A stretch of DNA of 12,530 bases from Dehalococcoidia bacterium (lineage in GTDB: Bacteria; Chloroflexota; Dehalococcoidia; GIF9; AB-539-J10). Shown piece after piece: positions 1 through 7,213 of this stretch. The stretch is taken from assembly GCA_030605665.1 (NCBI GenBank), contig JAUWHW010000068.1, positions 1 to 12,530 of the forward strand, in the 5' to 3' direction. A program made the translations under genes and the position numbers. The notes below the pieces were generated by a model. That model was not told the DNA's origin and made no database searches. It saw only the letters and a list, made by a program, of their open reading frames with translations. The first letter of the stretch is position 1; each line of letters opens with the position of its first letter.

Positions 1-51
1 AGCAAAAGTTAAAAATCAGTTTAGTAAAGCCTTTTTACATTTTGAATTGTA
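1..51. repeat. 51-bp direct terminal repeat, left copy
   Basis: These 51 bases are identical to the last 51 bases of the window (12480-12530). They are AT-rich and run into a T-rich, low-complexity stretch of the kind found in dispersed intergenic repeats. Exact identity at both ends fits an overlap left by an assembler on a circular graph path, or a contig that begins and ends in one repeat family. Confidence 0.95.
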
Positions 52-317
52 ATTTTAATTTTTTATCTTTGATTTTTGATATTTGTTAGGATTTGTTTAG
101 GATTTGGAGCTTAGATATTAGAATTTTATTGAAGTTGGTTGGGGACAAGCCCCAACCCTACGAGTCCCTCAACGGGAGAGGATTAATAGCTTGCCCTAAA
201 TTTATCGAAGGAGGTGGGTGAAAGCCAAAGCCTGGCAATCCCTCTTCTTCAGCCTCATTCTCTACTAGACATCTGACCCAGGACTAAATTCCTACCCCCT
301 CTAGGACTAAACTCCTA
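52..317. other. Intergenic repeat-rich stretch, no convincing gene
   Basis: The first part is T-rich low-complexity DNA. At 137-157 there is a perfect hairpin with 8-bp arms (GGTTGGGG / CCCCAACC) and a 5-nt loop. Part of it (141-164) recurs as an imperfect inverted copy at 6915-6938. At 166-180 a CCCTCAACGGGAGAGG-like unit resembles the palindromic element at 649-669. AAGGAGG at 208-214 lies just before a 16-codon GTG frame at 218-268. I do not call that a gene because the spacing is only 3 nt and the product is too short to judge. Confidence 0.6.
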
Positions 318-346
318 TTGTATTTAAGAAGAAGCCAATGTATATT
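318..346 (+). promoter_or_regulatory. Candidate promoter of the HTH gene with flanking direct repeats
   Basis: TTGTAT (318-323) and TATATT (341-346) are separated by 17 bp and resemble -35 and -10 boxes; the -35 is weak (3/6) and the -10 good (5/6). A 14-nt direct repeat, AGGACTAAAtTCCT at 280-293 and AGGACTAAAcTCCT at 303-316, lies immediately upstream with a 23-nt period. A second word, AGCCAATG, occurs at 333-340 inside the spacer and at 353-360 downstream. Such paired repeats around a promoter look like operator sites, perhaps for the HTH protein itself. No binding data exist, so this is inference from position. Confidence 0.4.
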
Positions 347-385
347 CGAAATAGCCAATGGTTACTTCTAACATAAGAGAGGGTA

Positions 386-607
386 ATGATGGATATAGAA
401 AGTCATGAGAATAAACTACCTCAGAGGATGCTGACTATGAAGGAAGTTGCCTCTATTCTCAATATTCATCCTAATACGGTCAGGAGGTGGGCGAGGAAAA
501 GGTTGCTGAAATCATATAGGATCGGTCCTCGCCATTACCTGAGGTTCAAGCGGGAGGACATGATTGATTTCCTGGATAAATCCGAAAACATAGTGCATAC
601 AGTGTGA
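386..607 (+). CDS. Excisionase/MerR-type helix-turn-helix DNA-binding protein
   Basis: This 73-residue protein has the small winged-HTH fold of the excisionase family (HTH_17). Residues 15-38 (MLTMKEVASIL...NTVRRWARK) form the helix-turn-helix, and residues 43-64 (SYRIGPRHYLRFKREDMIDFL) match the beta wing and closing helix. It should bind DNA as a small regulator or architectural factor. ATG at 386 is preceded by AAGAGAGGG at 373-383; ATG at 389 is an equally possible start. No integrase lies nearby, so a role as a true excisionase is not supported. The more likely role is a transcription regulator of itself or of the sensor gene that begins 121 nt downstream. Paired direct repeats upstream are candidate binding sites. 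The family call is firm; the target is not known. Confidence 0.85.
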   Translation: MMDIESHENKLPQRMLTMKEVASILNIHPNTVRRWARKRLLKSYRIGPRHYLRFKREDMIDFLDKSENIVHTV

Positions 608-648
608 GGTTAAATAGTGGCTTGAATTGCTTCCGCAATACAAATAAT

Positions 649-669
649 CCTCTCCCTTGAAGGGAGAGG
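649..669. repeat. Short palindromic intergenic repeat
   Basis: Perfect inverted repeat with 10-bp arms (CCTCTCCCTT / AAGGGAGAGG) around a single G, followed by ATTAAGGTGAGGGTG. It resembles dispersed palindromes common between genes in metagenomic bacterial genomes. Degenerate relatives lie at 166-180 and 10241-10266. There is no T-run after it, so it is not an obvious intrinsic terminator. Confidence 0.7.
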
Positions 670-728
670 ATTAAGGTGAGGGTGGAAGGATTATACGGAA
701 ATTTTGCGGTTAACTACAAGAGGTACAT

Positions 729-3452
729 ATGGAAGATAAGACGAAAGAGCAACTTATTGAAGAAATAGAATTACTGCGCAGGCAAGTGGCTGAGTTGGAA
801 AAGGAAAGAGCCAAGCACAAGCGGGCGGAGGAAGAAATCAAAGCTAAAAGCCAGTTTTGGGAGAGCCTCATCGAGCAATCACCACTTCCAACTTTCGTGA
901 TAGACCCAGAGGGGATTTGCGTGACGGTCAACAAAGCATTTCTGAAGGCCTACAATGTTCCCAAAAAAGAGATGGTTCTGGGGAGGAATGCCCTAACAGA
1001 ACCCGCGAATGTGCGGCAGGGCGTGGTCAAGTACATTAAAGAAGCTTTGAGCGGAAAAATAGTTGAAACACCTGAAATAGAATTCATTTCACCTTATGAA
1101 AAGAAAAGGACGGTTACAAAAAGTAAGTTATTCCCGATATTTGATGCAACCAACAAGCTAACAAATGTTGTCGTAATACATGAAGATATCACCACGCGCA
1201 AGCGAGCGGAGGAGGCACTGCGAAAGGCTCATAATGAGTTGGAACGGCGTGTTGAAGAGCGCACCGCCGAGTTGCTGAAATCGAACGAACAACTAACACA
1301 AGAAATCGCCGAGCGCAAGAAGGCGGAGGAGGCACTAAGAAGTTCGGAGGAGAGGCTAAGGATATTCTTTGAATTTGCACCGGATGCCTGTTATTTGAGC
1401 GACTTAAAAGGTAACTTCGTCGACGGCAACAAAGCCGCAGAGGAAATAACCGGTTATAAGAGGGAAGAATTAATCGAAAAGAGTTTCTTAAAATTGAAGC
1501 TACTACCTTCGAAGCAAGTTCCAAAAGCGGCTGTGCTTTTGGCCAAAAATGCTCTGAGGCAATCCACTGGACCAGATGAGTTTACTTTAAATCGGAAAGA
1601 CGGCAGTCAGGTTTCAGTGGAAATAAGGACATTTCCAGTAAGGATTAAAAATCAAACTTTGGCGCTAGGTAGCGCCCGTGACATCACCGAGCGTAAGAGG
1701 GCGGAGGATGAATTGCGAAAGGAGCGAGATAAAGCACAAAAGTACCTTGATGTCGCCAATACCATTATAGTGGTAATAGATTCTGACCAGAAAGTCAGGC
1801 TCATAAACCAGAAAGGCTGTAAAGTGTTGGGATATAAGGAAGAAGAGATATTGGATAAGAACTGGTACGATACTTTCGTTCCGGAAAGAATAAGGGACGA
1901 GGTAAAAGCTGTTTCTGCCAAGTTGATGGCGGGGAAAATTAAACCTGTTGAATATTTTGAGAACCCTGTTCTGACCAAAAGCGGCGAGGAGAGACTAATT
2001 GCCTGGCACAACGCCGTTTTGAAAGACAAAGAAGGCAATATTATTGCTACACTGAGTTCTGGAGAAGACATCACCGAGCGCAAAAGGAGTGAGGAGGAGA
2101 GAGCCAGGCTAAGCCACGATTTATTGAAAAGGGTAAAGGAGCTTCGCTGCTTTTATAGCCTGGATATAGCTGTGGAGGAAAGCAGGTCCATAGATGAATT
2201 TCTAAATAGGGTGGTCAGCCTAATACCGCTGGCTATGCAGTATCCCGAGCTAGCAAGAAGCGGGATTACATTCAGGAGCCACAAATATCAGAGCAAGGAC
2301 TTTACTGAGAGCAAACACAATATTTCGGCCGATATTAAAGTTGCTGGTAGGGTTGTGGGAAGTCTAGGGGTTTACTATAGCGAGGAAAGACCCTTTCTGA
2401 AAGAAGAAGTTGATTTAGTTACAGGGCTTGCTGAGAGAATTGGCAAGGTTGTGGAGAAAACTGAGGTCGAGGAAACGCTGCAGGAGAACGAGAAGCGGTT
2501 CCGGGCTTTGATAGAAAATTCGTCCGATATTATTCAGGTCATTGATTCGGAAGGTGTTATTCGCTATGTAAGCCCTTCCATTCAGAGGATACTGGGATAC
2601 AGGCCAGAAGAATTAATTGGCAGGCCCAGTGTTGATTTTGTTCATCCGGACGACCTTCCGATAGTTGCCAGGGGATTCAAAGAGGCATTTGAGAAGCCTG
2701 AGGTTCCTCAAGTGACAGTGTGTCGCTGTAAACACAAAGACGGCACTTGGCGACTGATTGAAGGCATCGGTGCCAATCAACTCGGTAATCCCGCTGTGAA
2801 TGGGTTCATTTCAAATATGCACGACATCACCGAGCGCAAGAGGGCAGAGGAGCAACTTGAACGTTCCTTTATTGACCTGGCGGAGACTGTTTCCCGGGCC
2901 GTGGGGTCCCGAGACCCTTACACCTCAGGTCACCAGCGCAGGGTAGCCAAACTGGCTCGCCTTGTGGGTAAGAAGATGAGACTGGATAAGGATAGACTTA
3001 TGGGGCTTTACATTGGTGGACTGCTCCACGACATCGGCAAAATTTCCACTCCAGAGGTTATTCTCAGCAAGTCCGGTAAGCTAGCTGAGGAGGAATGGGC
3101 TCTCATCCATGCCCATGCCAGGCGAGGCTATGAGATACTGGATGGTTCACAGTTTCCCTGGCCAGTAGCTGAGATGGCATTGCATCACCACGAGCGGATG
3201 GATGGTTCGGGCTATCCCGATGGCATAAGTGGTGATGAATTGAGTCTGGAAAACCGCATCCTGGGTGTCTGCGATGTGGTGGAGGCTATGAGCTCCTTCC
3301 GGCCTTATCGCCCGGCAAGAAGTTTGCCAGAGATTCTAAAAGAGCTCAGTAGCGGCAGGGGAACAAAGTATGATCCCGCTGTAGTAGATGTAATGCTAGA
3401 GCTAATTGGAAGTGGAGAATTTGAGATAGGTAAGAAGGGGGAGTTCGAATAG
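729..3452 (+). CDS. Multi-PAS/GAF sensor protein with C-terminal HD-GYP phosphodiesterase
   Basis: This 907-residue protein should sense a signal and hydrolyse cyclic di-GMP. An N-terminal coiled coil (about 5-40) leads into PAS domains at about 41-155, 205-320, 335-450 and 588-702. A coiled coil lies at 157-210 and a GAF-like domain at about 458-580. The output domain is HD-GYP, about 712-900, with likely metal ligands H735, H767-D768, H796, H820-H821 and D849, and the signature HHERMDGSGYP at 820-830. All signature residues are present, so it is probably active. There is no membrane segment or signal peptide, so it is cytosolic. ATG at 729 follows AAGAGG at 718-723. Each PAS ends in the same DIT(E/T)RKRAEE-type linker, and these linkers are also near-repeats in DNA. 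No GGDEF cyclase or receiver domain is encoded nearby. The sensed ligand is unknown. Confidence 0.93.
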   Translation: MEDKTKEQLIEEIELLRRQVAELEKERAKHKRAEEEIKAKSQFWESLIEQSPLPTFVIDPEGICVTVNKAFLKAYNVPKKEMVLGRNALTEPANVRQGVVKYIKEALSGKIVETPEIEFISPYEKKRTVTKSKLFPIFDATNKLTNVVVIHEDITTRKRAEEALRKAHNELERRVEERTAELLKSNEQLTQEIAERKKAEEALRSSEERLRIFFEFAPDACYLSDLKGNFVDGNKAAEEITGYKREELIEKSFLKLKLLPSKQVPKAAVLLAKNALRQSTGPDEFTLNRKDGSQVSVEIRTFPVRIKNQTLALGSARDITERKRAEDELRKERDKAQKYLDVANTIIVVIDSDQKVRLINQKGCKVLGYKEEEILDKNWYDTFVPERIRDEVKAVSAKLMAGKIKPVEYFENPVLTKSGEERLIAWHNAVLKDKEGNIIATLSSGEDITERKRSEEERARLSHDLLKRVKELRCFYSLDIAVEESRSIDEFLNRVVSLIPLAMQYPELARSGITFRSHKYQSKDFTESKHNISADIKVAGRVVGSLGVYYSEERPFLKEEVDLVTGLAERIGKVVEKTEVEETLQENEKRFRALIENSSDIIQVIDSEGVIRYVSPSIQRILGYRPEELIGRPSVDFVHPDDLPIVARGFKEAFEKPEVPQVTVCRCKHKDGTWRLIEGIGANQLGNPAVNGFISNMHDITERKRAEEQLERSFIDLAETVSRAVGSRDPYTSGHQRRVAKLARLVGKKMRLDKDRLMGLYIGGLLHDIGKISTPEVILSKSGKLAEEEWALIHAHARRGYEILDGSQFPWPVAEMALHHHERMDGSGYPDGISGDELSLENRILGVCDVVEAMSSFRPYRPARSLPEILKELSSGRGTKYDPAVVDVMLELIGSGEFEIGKKGEFE

Positions 3453-3627
3453 CCCAGCTACAAAAGTTCTAAGGCTCTAACAATATCGGTGAGGTCATCA
3501 TCTGGACAGGAAAGATGCCCATACTGAAGGGCCTTTATATCCAACTGCTTCCATTATATTCATCCCTTTTGCCCAATTTCGCTTGACGTTTCAACCCCTA
3601 ATCGTTAGCTACGGTCAGTATACTGTT
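3453..3627. other. Intergenic region with a possible minus-strand gene remnant
   Basis: No full gene is seen. On the minus strand, one frame ending at a TAG near 3462 reads WKQLDIKALQYGHLSCPDDD and then LTDIVRALELL. This looks like a protein C-terminus, but it is cut off by a stop after about 31 codons. It could be the tail of a lost gene; I cannot name the family. No hairpin with a T-run was found after the sensor gene. Confidence 0.3.
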
Positions 3628-3843
3628 TCATCTTAGTGCAGACGCCTTCATTTCCTTCTTTACCTTGGCGGCACCTTTCCTTGTATCTTTCACGACCTCA
3701 GCAGTGGACATTGTTTGCCATTCAATCTCCTTCGTGTAGCGGTAGTAGTGAATGTCCTGCAAAGCCTTACATCCCGGAAACTCTCGCTGCACCTTCTCTC
3801 GTATCTCTTCTCTTACCTTCCCGCTAACCACTCTCTTCCGCAT
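3628..3843 (-). CDS. Small basic protein of unknown function (71 aa)
   Basis: I do not recognise a named family. The protein is short, highly charged and helical in appearance: a basic N-terminus (MRKRVVSGKVREEIREKVQ), a central FPGCKALQDIHYYRYTKEIEW segment rich in aromatic residues, and a lysine-rich tail. It has no signal peptide or membrane segment. The case for a real gene is the start: ATG at 3843 is preceded by GGAGGTG with 5-nt spacing, one of the best ribosome sites in the window, and the residue mix is that of a soluble protein rather than a shadow frame. It is divergent from the HD-GYP gene beginning at 3888, leaving only 44 nt for both 5' regions, so the two may share control. Overlapping plus-strand frames here lack comparable start signals. 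Confidence 0.6.
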   Translation of the reverse strand: MRKRVVSGKVREEIREKVQREFPGCKALQDIHYYRYTKEIEWQTMSTAEVVKDTRKGAAKVKKEMKASALR

Positions 3844-3887
3844 TCTACACCTCCGCTTCTCCTAGGAAATCATCAGGAGTCGCAATT

Positions 3888-4526
3888 GTGGGGACTGGGA
3901 TCCTCAACCACAAGAAGTGGCAACTAGAGAGAGCCTATCTAGAGATGGCCAAAACGCTGGCCATTACGCTGGAGGCTCGTGACCCTTACACGCGAGGGCA
4001 TTCCGAGAGAGTAGCCCAGTTTGTCCGTCAAATCGCCTTCCAAATGAACCTATCCCAAGAAGAAAGGGAGATGCTAGATATTGCTGCCGGACTTCATGAC
4101 ATTGGGAAACTAGCTATTAGTAATGAGATATTGCTCAAACCCAGTGTCCTTACCCCAAGCGAGGGAGCCGAGGTTCAGCGCCACCCCACTAAAGCGGTAG
4201 AAATGCTCCGCTTTCTAGACTTCCTTAAAGATGTGCTCCCCAATATCGAATATCATCATGAGCGTTACGATGGCAAAGGATATCCTAGTGGTCTTAAGGG
4301 AGAACAGATTCCTTTAGGAGCACGCATTCTCGCTGTGGCAGATGCCTATGATGCCCTAACCTCAGAACGACCCTATCGGCCGGCGCTGAGCAACGGACGG
4401 GCAATGGAAACACTCAAGCAGGGGGCGGGAAGCCAGTGGGACCCCATAGTGGTGGAGGCATTCTTAAGTGCCTTGGGGCCGAATTCAGCCAAGTTGCGAA
4501 CCAATCAAAATAATACCCAGGGGTGA
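3888..4526 (+). CDS. Stand-alone HD-GYP domain phosphodiesterase
   Basis: This 212-residue protein is almost entirely an HD-GYP domain, which hydrolyses cyclic di-GMP. Expected residues are all visible: H38, H70-D71 in GLHDIGK, H99, H123-H124-E125 and the YDGKGYP signature at 127-133, plus D152 in AVADAYDALTSERPYRPA. The last ~15 residues are polar and probably disordered. There is no sensor, receiver or membrane domain, so control must come from expression or a partner. The start is GTG at 3888, with AGGAG at 3875-3879 and 8-nt spacing; ATG at 3945 would cut into the first helix. It is the second HD-GYP gene within 500 nt of the large sensor, but the two domains are clearly diverged, so this is not a recent tandem duplicate. 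No GGDEF partner is present. Confidence 0.92.
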   Translation: MGTGILNHKKWQLERAYLEMAKTLAITLEARDPYTRGHSERVAQFVRQIAFQMNLSQEEREMLDIAAGLHDIGKLAISNEILLKPSVLTPSEGAEVQRHPTKAVEMLRFLDFLKDVLPNIEYHHERYDGKGYPSGLKGEQIPLGARILAVADAYDALTSERPYRPALSNGRAMETLKQGAGSQWDPIVVEAFLSALGPNSAKLRTNQNNTQG

Positions 4527-4640
4527 TTTTACATAGTGGCGAACCTACATTAAGGTATACCAAGTAGAACTGGATAGCCGGTGGGGCTAAGAGTAAGTAG
4601 CAGGATAAGAGCAGTGTCGCACATCACCTAAAGTTAAGCT

Positions 4641-5339
4641 TCATATATTGCCAAAGCGGCGCTGCCGGAGTTCGTATTCAGAAAGGGCCTCCTCAATCTC
4701 CTTTTGACCAAAGTCGGGCCATAATACCGGAGTAAAATAAAGTTCGCTGTAAGCAGCTTGCCAGAGGAGGAAATTGCTCAGGCGAAGGTCGCCGCCAGTA
4801 CGTATAATTAAATCTGGGTCGGGAATACCATTAGTATATAGGTATTTGCTAAACAGGGCTTCGTCTATGTTGTCACCGGGGATGTTAGTGTTGATGATAC
4901 GTCTAGCTGCCTGAACAATTTCATCACGTCCGCCATAATCGAAAGCCAGGCAAAGTGTAAGCCTGGTATTATTTTTGGTGAGCTCGATGGCTGCTTCTAC
5001 TTTTTGCCTTAGCTTCTGGGATAACCTATCCAGCCTGCCAAGGTATATTAGCCTGATATTCTGTTGATGAAAAGCACGTGTTTCCTTAGCGATATTCCTT
5101 GACAGAAGGCTAAGTAAACCAGCGACCTCTGTTTTGGCACGATTCCAGTTCTCAGTGGAGAAGATATAAAGAGTGAGGTATTTTACCCCGTAATCAGCGA
5201 AAATCCTGGTCACTGGGCGGATGTTATCTGCACCAGCCCTGTGCCCCATAAGCCTGGGTAAGCCACGCTTTTTTGCCCACCTACCATTGCCATCCAAAAT
5301 AATGGCCACATGCTGAAGAGGATAGCTTGCCTGAGTCAT
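4641..5339 (-). CDS. uppS: Isoprenyl (cis-prenyl) transferase, UppS family
   Basis: This enzyme extends an allylic diphosphate with isopentenyl diphosphate to make a long cis-polyprenyl diphosphate, usually the undecaprenyl carrier for cell wall and surface glycans. With the ATG at 5339 it has 232 residues, normal for the family. Visible motifs are ILDGNGRWAKKRG with catalytic D16, STENW at 61-65, FDYGGR at 133-138 (Asp where most members have Asn) and the DPDLIIRTGGDLRLSNFLLW block at 174-193. I chose the ATG at 5339 because it overlaps the stop of the upstream reductase as ATGA and has GAGAGG 8 nt before it. An upstream ATG at 5369 would add ten residues but has no good ribosome site. Translational coupling to a geranylgeranyl reductase suggests the product or its precursor is reduced. 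Confidence 0.93.
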   Translation of the reverse strand: MTQASYPLQHVAIILDGNGRWAKKRGLPRLMGHRAGADNIRPVTRIFADYGVKYLTLYIFSTENWNRAKTEVAGLLSLLSRNIAKETRAFHQQNIRLIYLGRLDRLSQKLRQKVEAAIELTKNNTRLTLCLAFDYGGRDEIVQAARRIINTNIPGDNIDEALFSKYLYTNGIPDPDLIIRTGGDLRLSNFLLWQAAYSELYFTPVLWPDFGQKEIEEALSEYELRQRRFGNI

Positions 5340-6529
5340 GGACCAACCTCTCGGGGAAGAAGATGCCATAATTCTTGTAGAGGGTGGGTTAAACTGTATT
5401 TTAAGCCAGCCAGGACTAATTTACTGTGCCAGTCAAAGGAGAAATTGGGTGAATTGAGCAAAGCCTTAGCTACGCCTCCGGAATCCAATACATTGAATAT
5501 TCTCTCGATTTGGCGGTCGCTTAGTTTGGCATAAGCCTGCCTGGCCCGATAGCCAAGGGAAATTTCCCTGCTCATCTTTGCCTTCCACCGCTTTTGATAG
5601 CGAGAAAGCCGGGCTGCAGCTAAGTCGTCCCTTCTAAGAGCCTCGCCAAGCACCTCGGTAGCCATTCTAGCACCTAAATGCCCGAAATAGATGCCTCCAC
5701 CAGTAGTTGGCTTTACCTGCCCAGTAGCGTCACCAATAACCAGTATTCTGTCTCCGTAAGTGCGAGGCAAACTACCTAGGGGGATAACCTTTTGTTTTAT
5801 TTTAACCTCCTGACTTGTTATCCTACAGCGGCAAGAAGAGCTAAGGAGAAACTTTTGCAGATGCGCCTTCGCATGAGATGTTGTTATCAAGCCCACTAAA
5901 GCTTTGTTTGCTGAGATAGGCGTAAGCCAGGCAAATGAGCCTGGTGCTATCTGCTGACCGAAGTATATTTCAACTTCATCTATGTTTTTGGCTTCGATTT
6001 CTGCTTGAACACCGATGAGGAAATTCTTGATTTTGCCTAAACCCAGTTTCAGGGATAGCCTGGACTTGAAACCATTAGCCAAGATCACAGCTCTAGCGGT
6101 AAATATTTCCTTTAAATCGTGACACAAGACTTCACTTATTGCTCTATCCTTTTCTACAGCAATGCCAGTAACTCGAGAGGAAAAGAAATAGTCTGCTCCC
6201 TGAGCTTGAGCTTTAGAGGCTATTACCTTATCAAATGATGCCCGATCAATAGTATAGGCCTGAACTTTTTCAGTTTCCAATCTCAAACATCTTCCCGAAG
6301 GGGAGAAAAACTTAGCTGAGTTTGACTTGGTCAATATCACCTCTGGGCTGATACCAAAGGAATCAAAACACTCAGTGCTGATTATCCCGGTGCAGCAAAC
6401 ATCGAGCCCCGGTGCACTTTTACGTTCCAAAACAGCTACACTGTAGCCTGACGAAGCTAGCTCGTAGGCAGCATAACTTCCTGCCGGTCCCGCTCCTACT
6501 ATGATGACATCGTAAAATTGGCTTGGCAA
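5336..6529 (-). CDS. Geranylgeranyl reductase family FAD-dependent oxidoreductase
   Basis: This 397-residue flavoprotein belongs to the family that saturates double bonds of geranylgeranyl and other polyprenyl chains. Residues 7-35 form the FAD Rossmann fold (GAGPAG at 12-17, acidic E35 at the end of strand 2). Residues 45-49 (CCTGI) match the family's cysteine motif, and 195-204 (APGSFAWLTP) matches its active-site segment. A second FAD motif lies at 266-281 (GDATGQVKPTTGGGIY). The start is TTG at 6529. In-frame TAA lies a few codons upstream and the FAD fold begins at residue 7, so no other start fits well; the ribosome site is weak. The stop overlaps the uppS start by 4 nt. The substrate could be the UppS product, a quinone side chain or a lipid; the gene order favours a polyprenyl carrier, but this is inference. 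Confidence 0.88.
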   Translation of the reverse strand: MPSQFYDVIIVGAGPAGSYAAYELASSGYSVAVLERKSAPGLDVCCTGIISTECFDSFGISPEVILTKSNSAKFFSPSGRCLRLETEKVQAYTIDRASFDKVIASKAQAQGADYFFSSRVTGIAVEKDRAISEVLCHDLKEIFTARAVILANGFKSRLSLKLGLGKIKNFLIGVQAEIEAKNIDEVEIYFGQQIAPGSFAWLTPISANKALVGLITTSHAKAHLQKFLLSSSCRCRITSQEVKIKQKVIPLGSLPRTYGDRILVIGDATGQVKPTTGGGIYFGHLGARMATEVLGEALRRDDLAAARLSRYQKRWKAKMSREISLGYRARQAYAKLSDRQIERIFNVLDSGGVAKALLNSPNFSFDWHSKLVLAGLKYSLTHPLQELWHLLPREVGP

Positions 6530-6554
6530 CCCAGTAGCACCTGTTTAGCTATTC

Positions 6555-6573
6555 ATAGCACAATGCTATTATA
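6555..6573 (-). promoter_or_regulatory. Candidate -10 box and overlapping operator-like dyad upstream of the reductase-uppS operon
   Basis: On the minus strand a perfect TATAAT lies at 6568-6573, about 39 nt before the TTG start. A perfect 6-bp dyad (ATAGCA, 3-nt loop, TGCTAT; 6555-6569) overlaps the end of this box and covers the likely start of transcription, a typical place for a repressor site. I see no good -35 at the right distance, so the promoter call is moderate. Confidence 0.4.
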
Positions 6574-6878
6574 CAGTGTTGATATAGTTGAAGATAGATT
6601 CACAACGCTATCCAAAGTGCACAGCTTGCTGCATCAGTGATTGAGAACTCCTAACACAGGGCAAAATCGAGTTACAGGATTACCGCCGGGCTGTAGAGGA
6701 GAAAATAATGTCTGAGATAAGGATAGCGCCTAGGCTCTCAAGAATTTTTGCCCGCTTCCCTCATCTGCCATTCAGCATGCTCAGGTCAGATGATAAGGTA
6801 TAGAAAGCCTGGTGCTATTTATGGTCTAGTTCAGATAGACAGTGGACACTTTAGACAGCTTTTTATGCCATTGCGAGA

Positions 6879-6906
6879 ATAAGGCGGGGATGAATCCCGC
6901 CACTAC
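6879..6906. repeat. GC-rich hairpin repeat, copy 1
   Basis: AAGGCGGGGATGAATCCCGC, then CACTACGG, folds as a GGCGGGA-type stem with one bulge. The reverse complement of 12371-12402 is the same unit with a few changes, including the CCGCCACTACG tail. The copies are in inverted orientation. Confidence 0.65.
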
Positions 6907-7134
6907 GGTTACATCTCGTAGAGCCGAGGCTTGTCCCCGACCAAGGTATGGTGGTGTGGCGACTCAGGGATTACGGAGCCTGTTCTAAGTTTGCTCAGAT
7001 TACCCTCGTGATGACAAGGCAAAGAGGTAATGTGTCACCAATCACGTGAACGAGCACAATTTGATGCGTGGTGAGATAAATTATGCTATTATCAAGGGAA
7101 AACTGGGCGGATTCGAAGCTATGTTTGGCTTTTG

Positions 7135-7200
7135 TCACTCTGAATGAAGCAAATTGGAATGAAGAATCTCTGAGATTCTTCGCCTGCAGCTCAGAATGAC
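7135..7200. repeat. MITE-like palindromic intergenic element
   Basis: The core is a perfect inverted repeat with 9-bp arms, GAAGAATCT (7161-7169) and AGATTCTTC (7173-7181), around a 3-nt loop. Outer arms GTCACTCTGA and TCAGAATGAC are imperfect inverted copies (8/10). No transposase is present. Its position 14 nt before the broken membrane gene makes it look like a small non-autonomous element or a dispersed intergenic palindrome. Confidence 0.65.
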
Positions 7201-7213
7201 TTCAAGGGATATT

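Larger units (their letters stand above)
6574..7213. other. Long intergenic region made of short repeats; no convincing gene
   Basis: A 31-codon frame at 6708-6803 has a good AGAGGAG at 6695-6701 but its product matches nothing I know; it may be the 5' stub of a lost gene. At 6879-6906 a GGCGGGGATGAATCCCGCC hairpin unit occurs, with an inverted relative at 12371-12402. At 6915-6938 is an inverted relative of 141-164. At 7135-7200 is a larger palindromic element, listed separately. Together these make the region a cluster of dispersed intergenic elements. Confidence 0.6.

Noticed and set aside
218..268. 16-codon GTG frame after AAGGAGG, hydrophobic product, possible leader peptide
   Set aside because: Spacing to the GTG is only 3 nt, there is no attenuator-like structure, and the next gene starts over 100 nt away behind its own promoter-like site.
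5340..5369. Ten-residue N-terminal extension of UppS from ATG 5369
   Set aside because: No ribosome site, and it would overlap the reductase gene by 34 nt; the ATGA-coupled start at 5339 fits the family length.
6708..6803. 31-codon frame with a good AGAGGAG site
   Set aside because: The product matches no family I know and lies among repeats; a stub of a lost gene is possible but not supportable.
6836..6862. AGTGGACACTTTAGACAGC-like sequence resembling an insertion-sequence end
   Set aside because: No partner end, target duplication or transposase fragment was found, so it cannot be called an insertion sequence.
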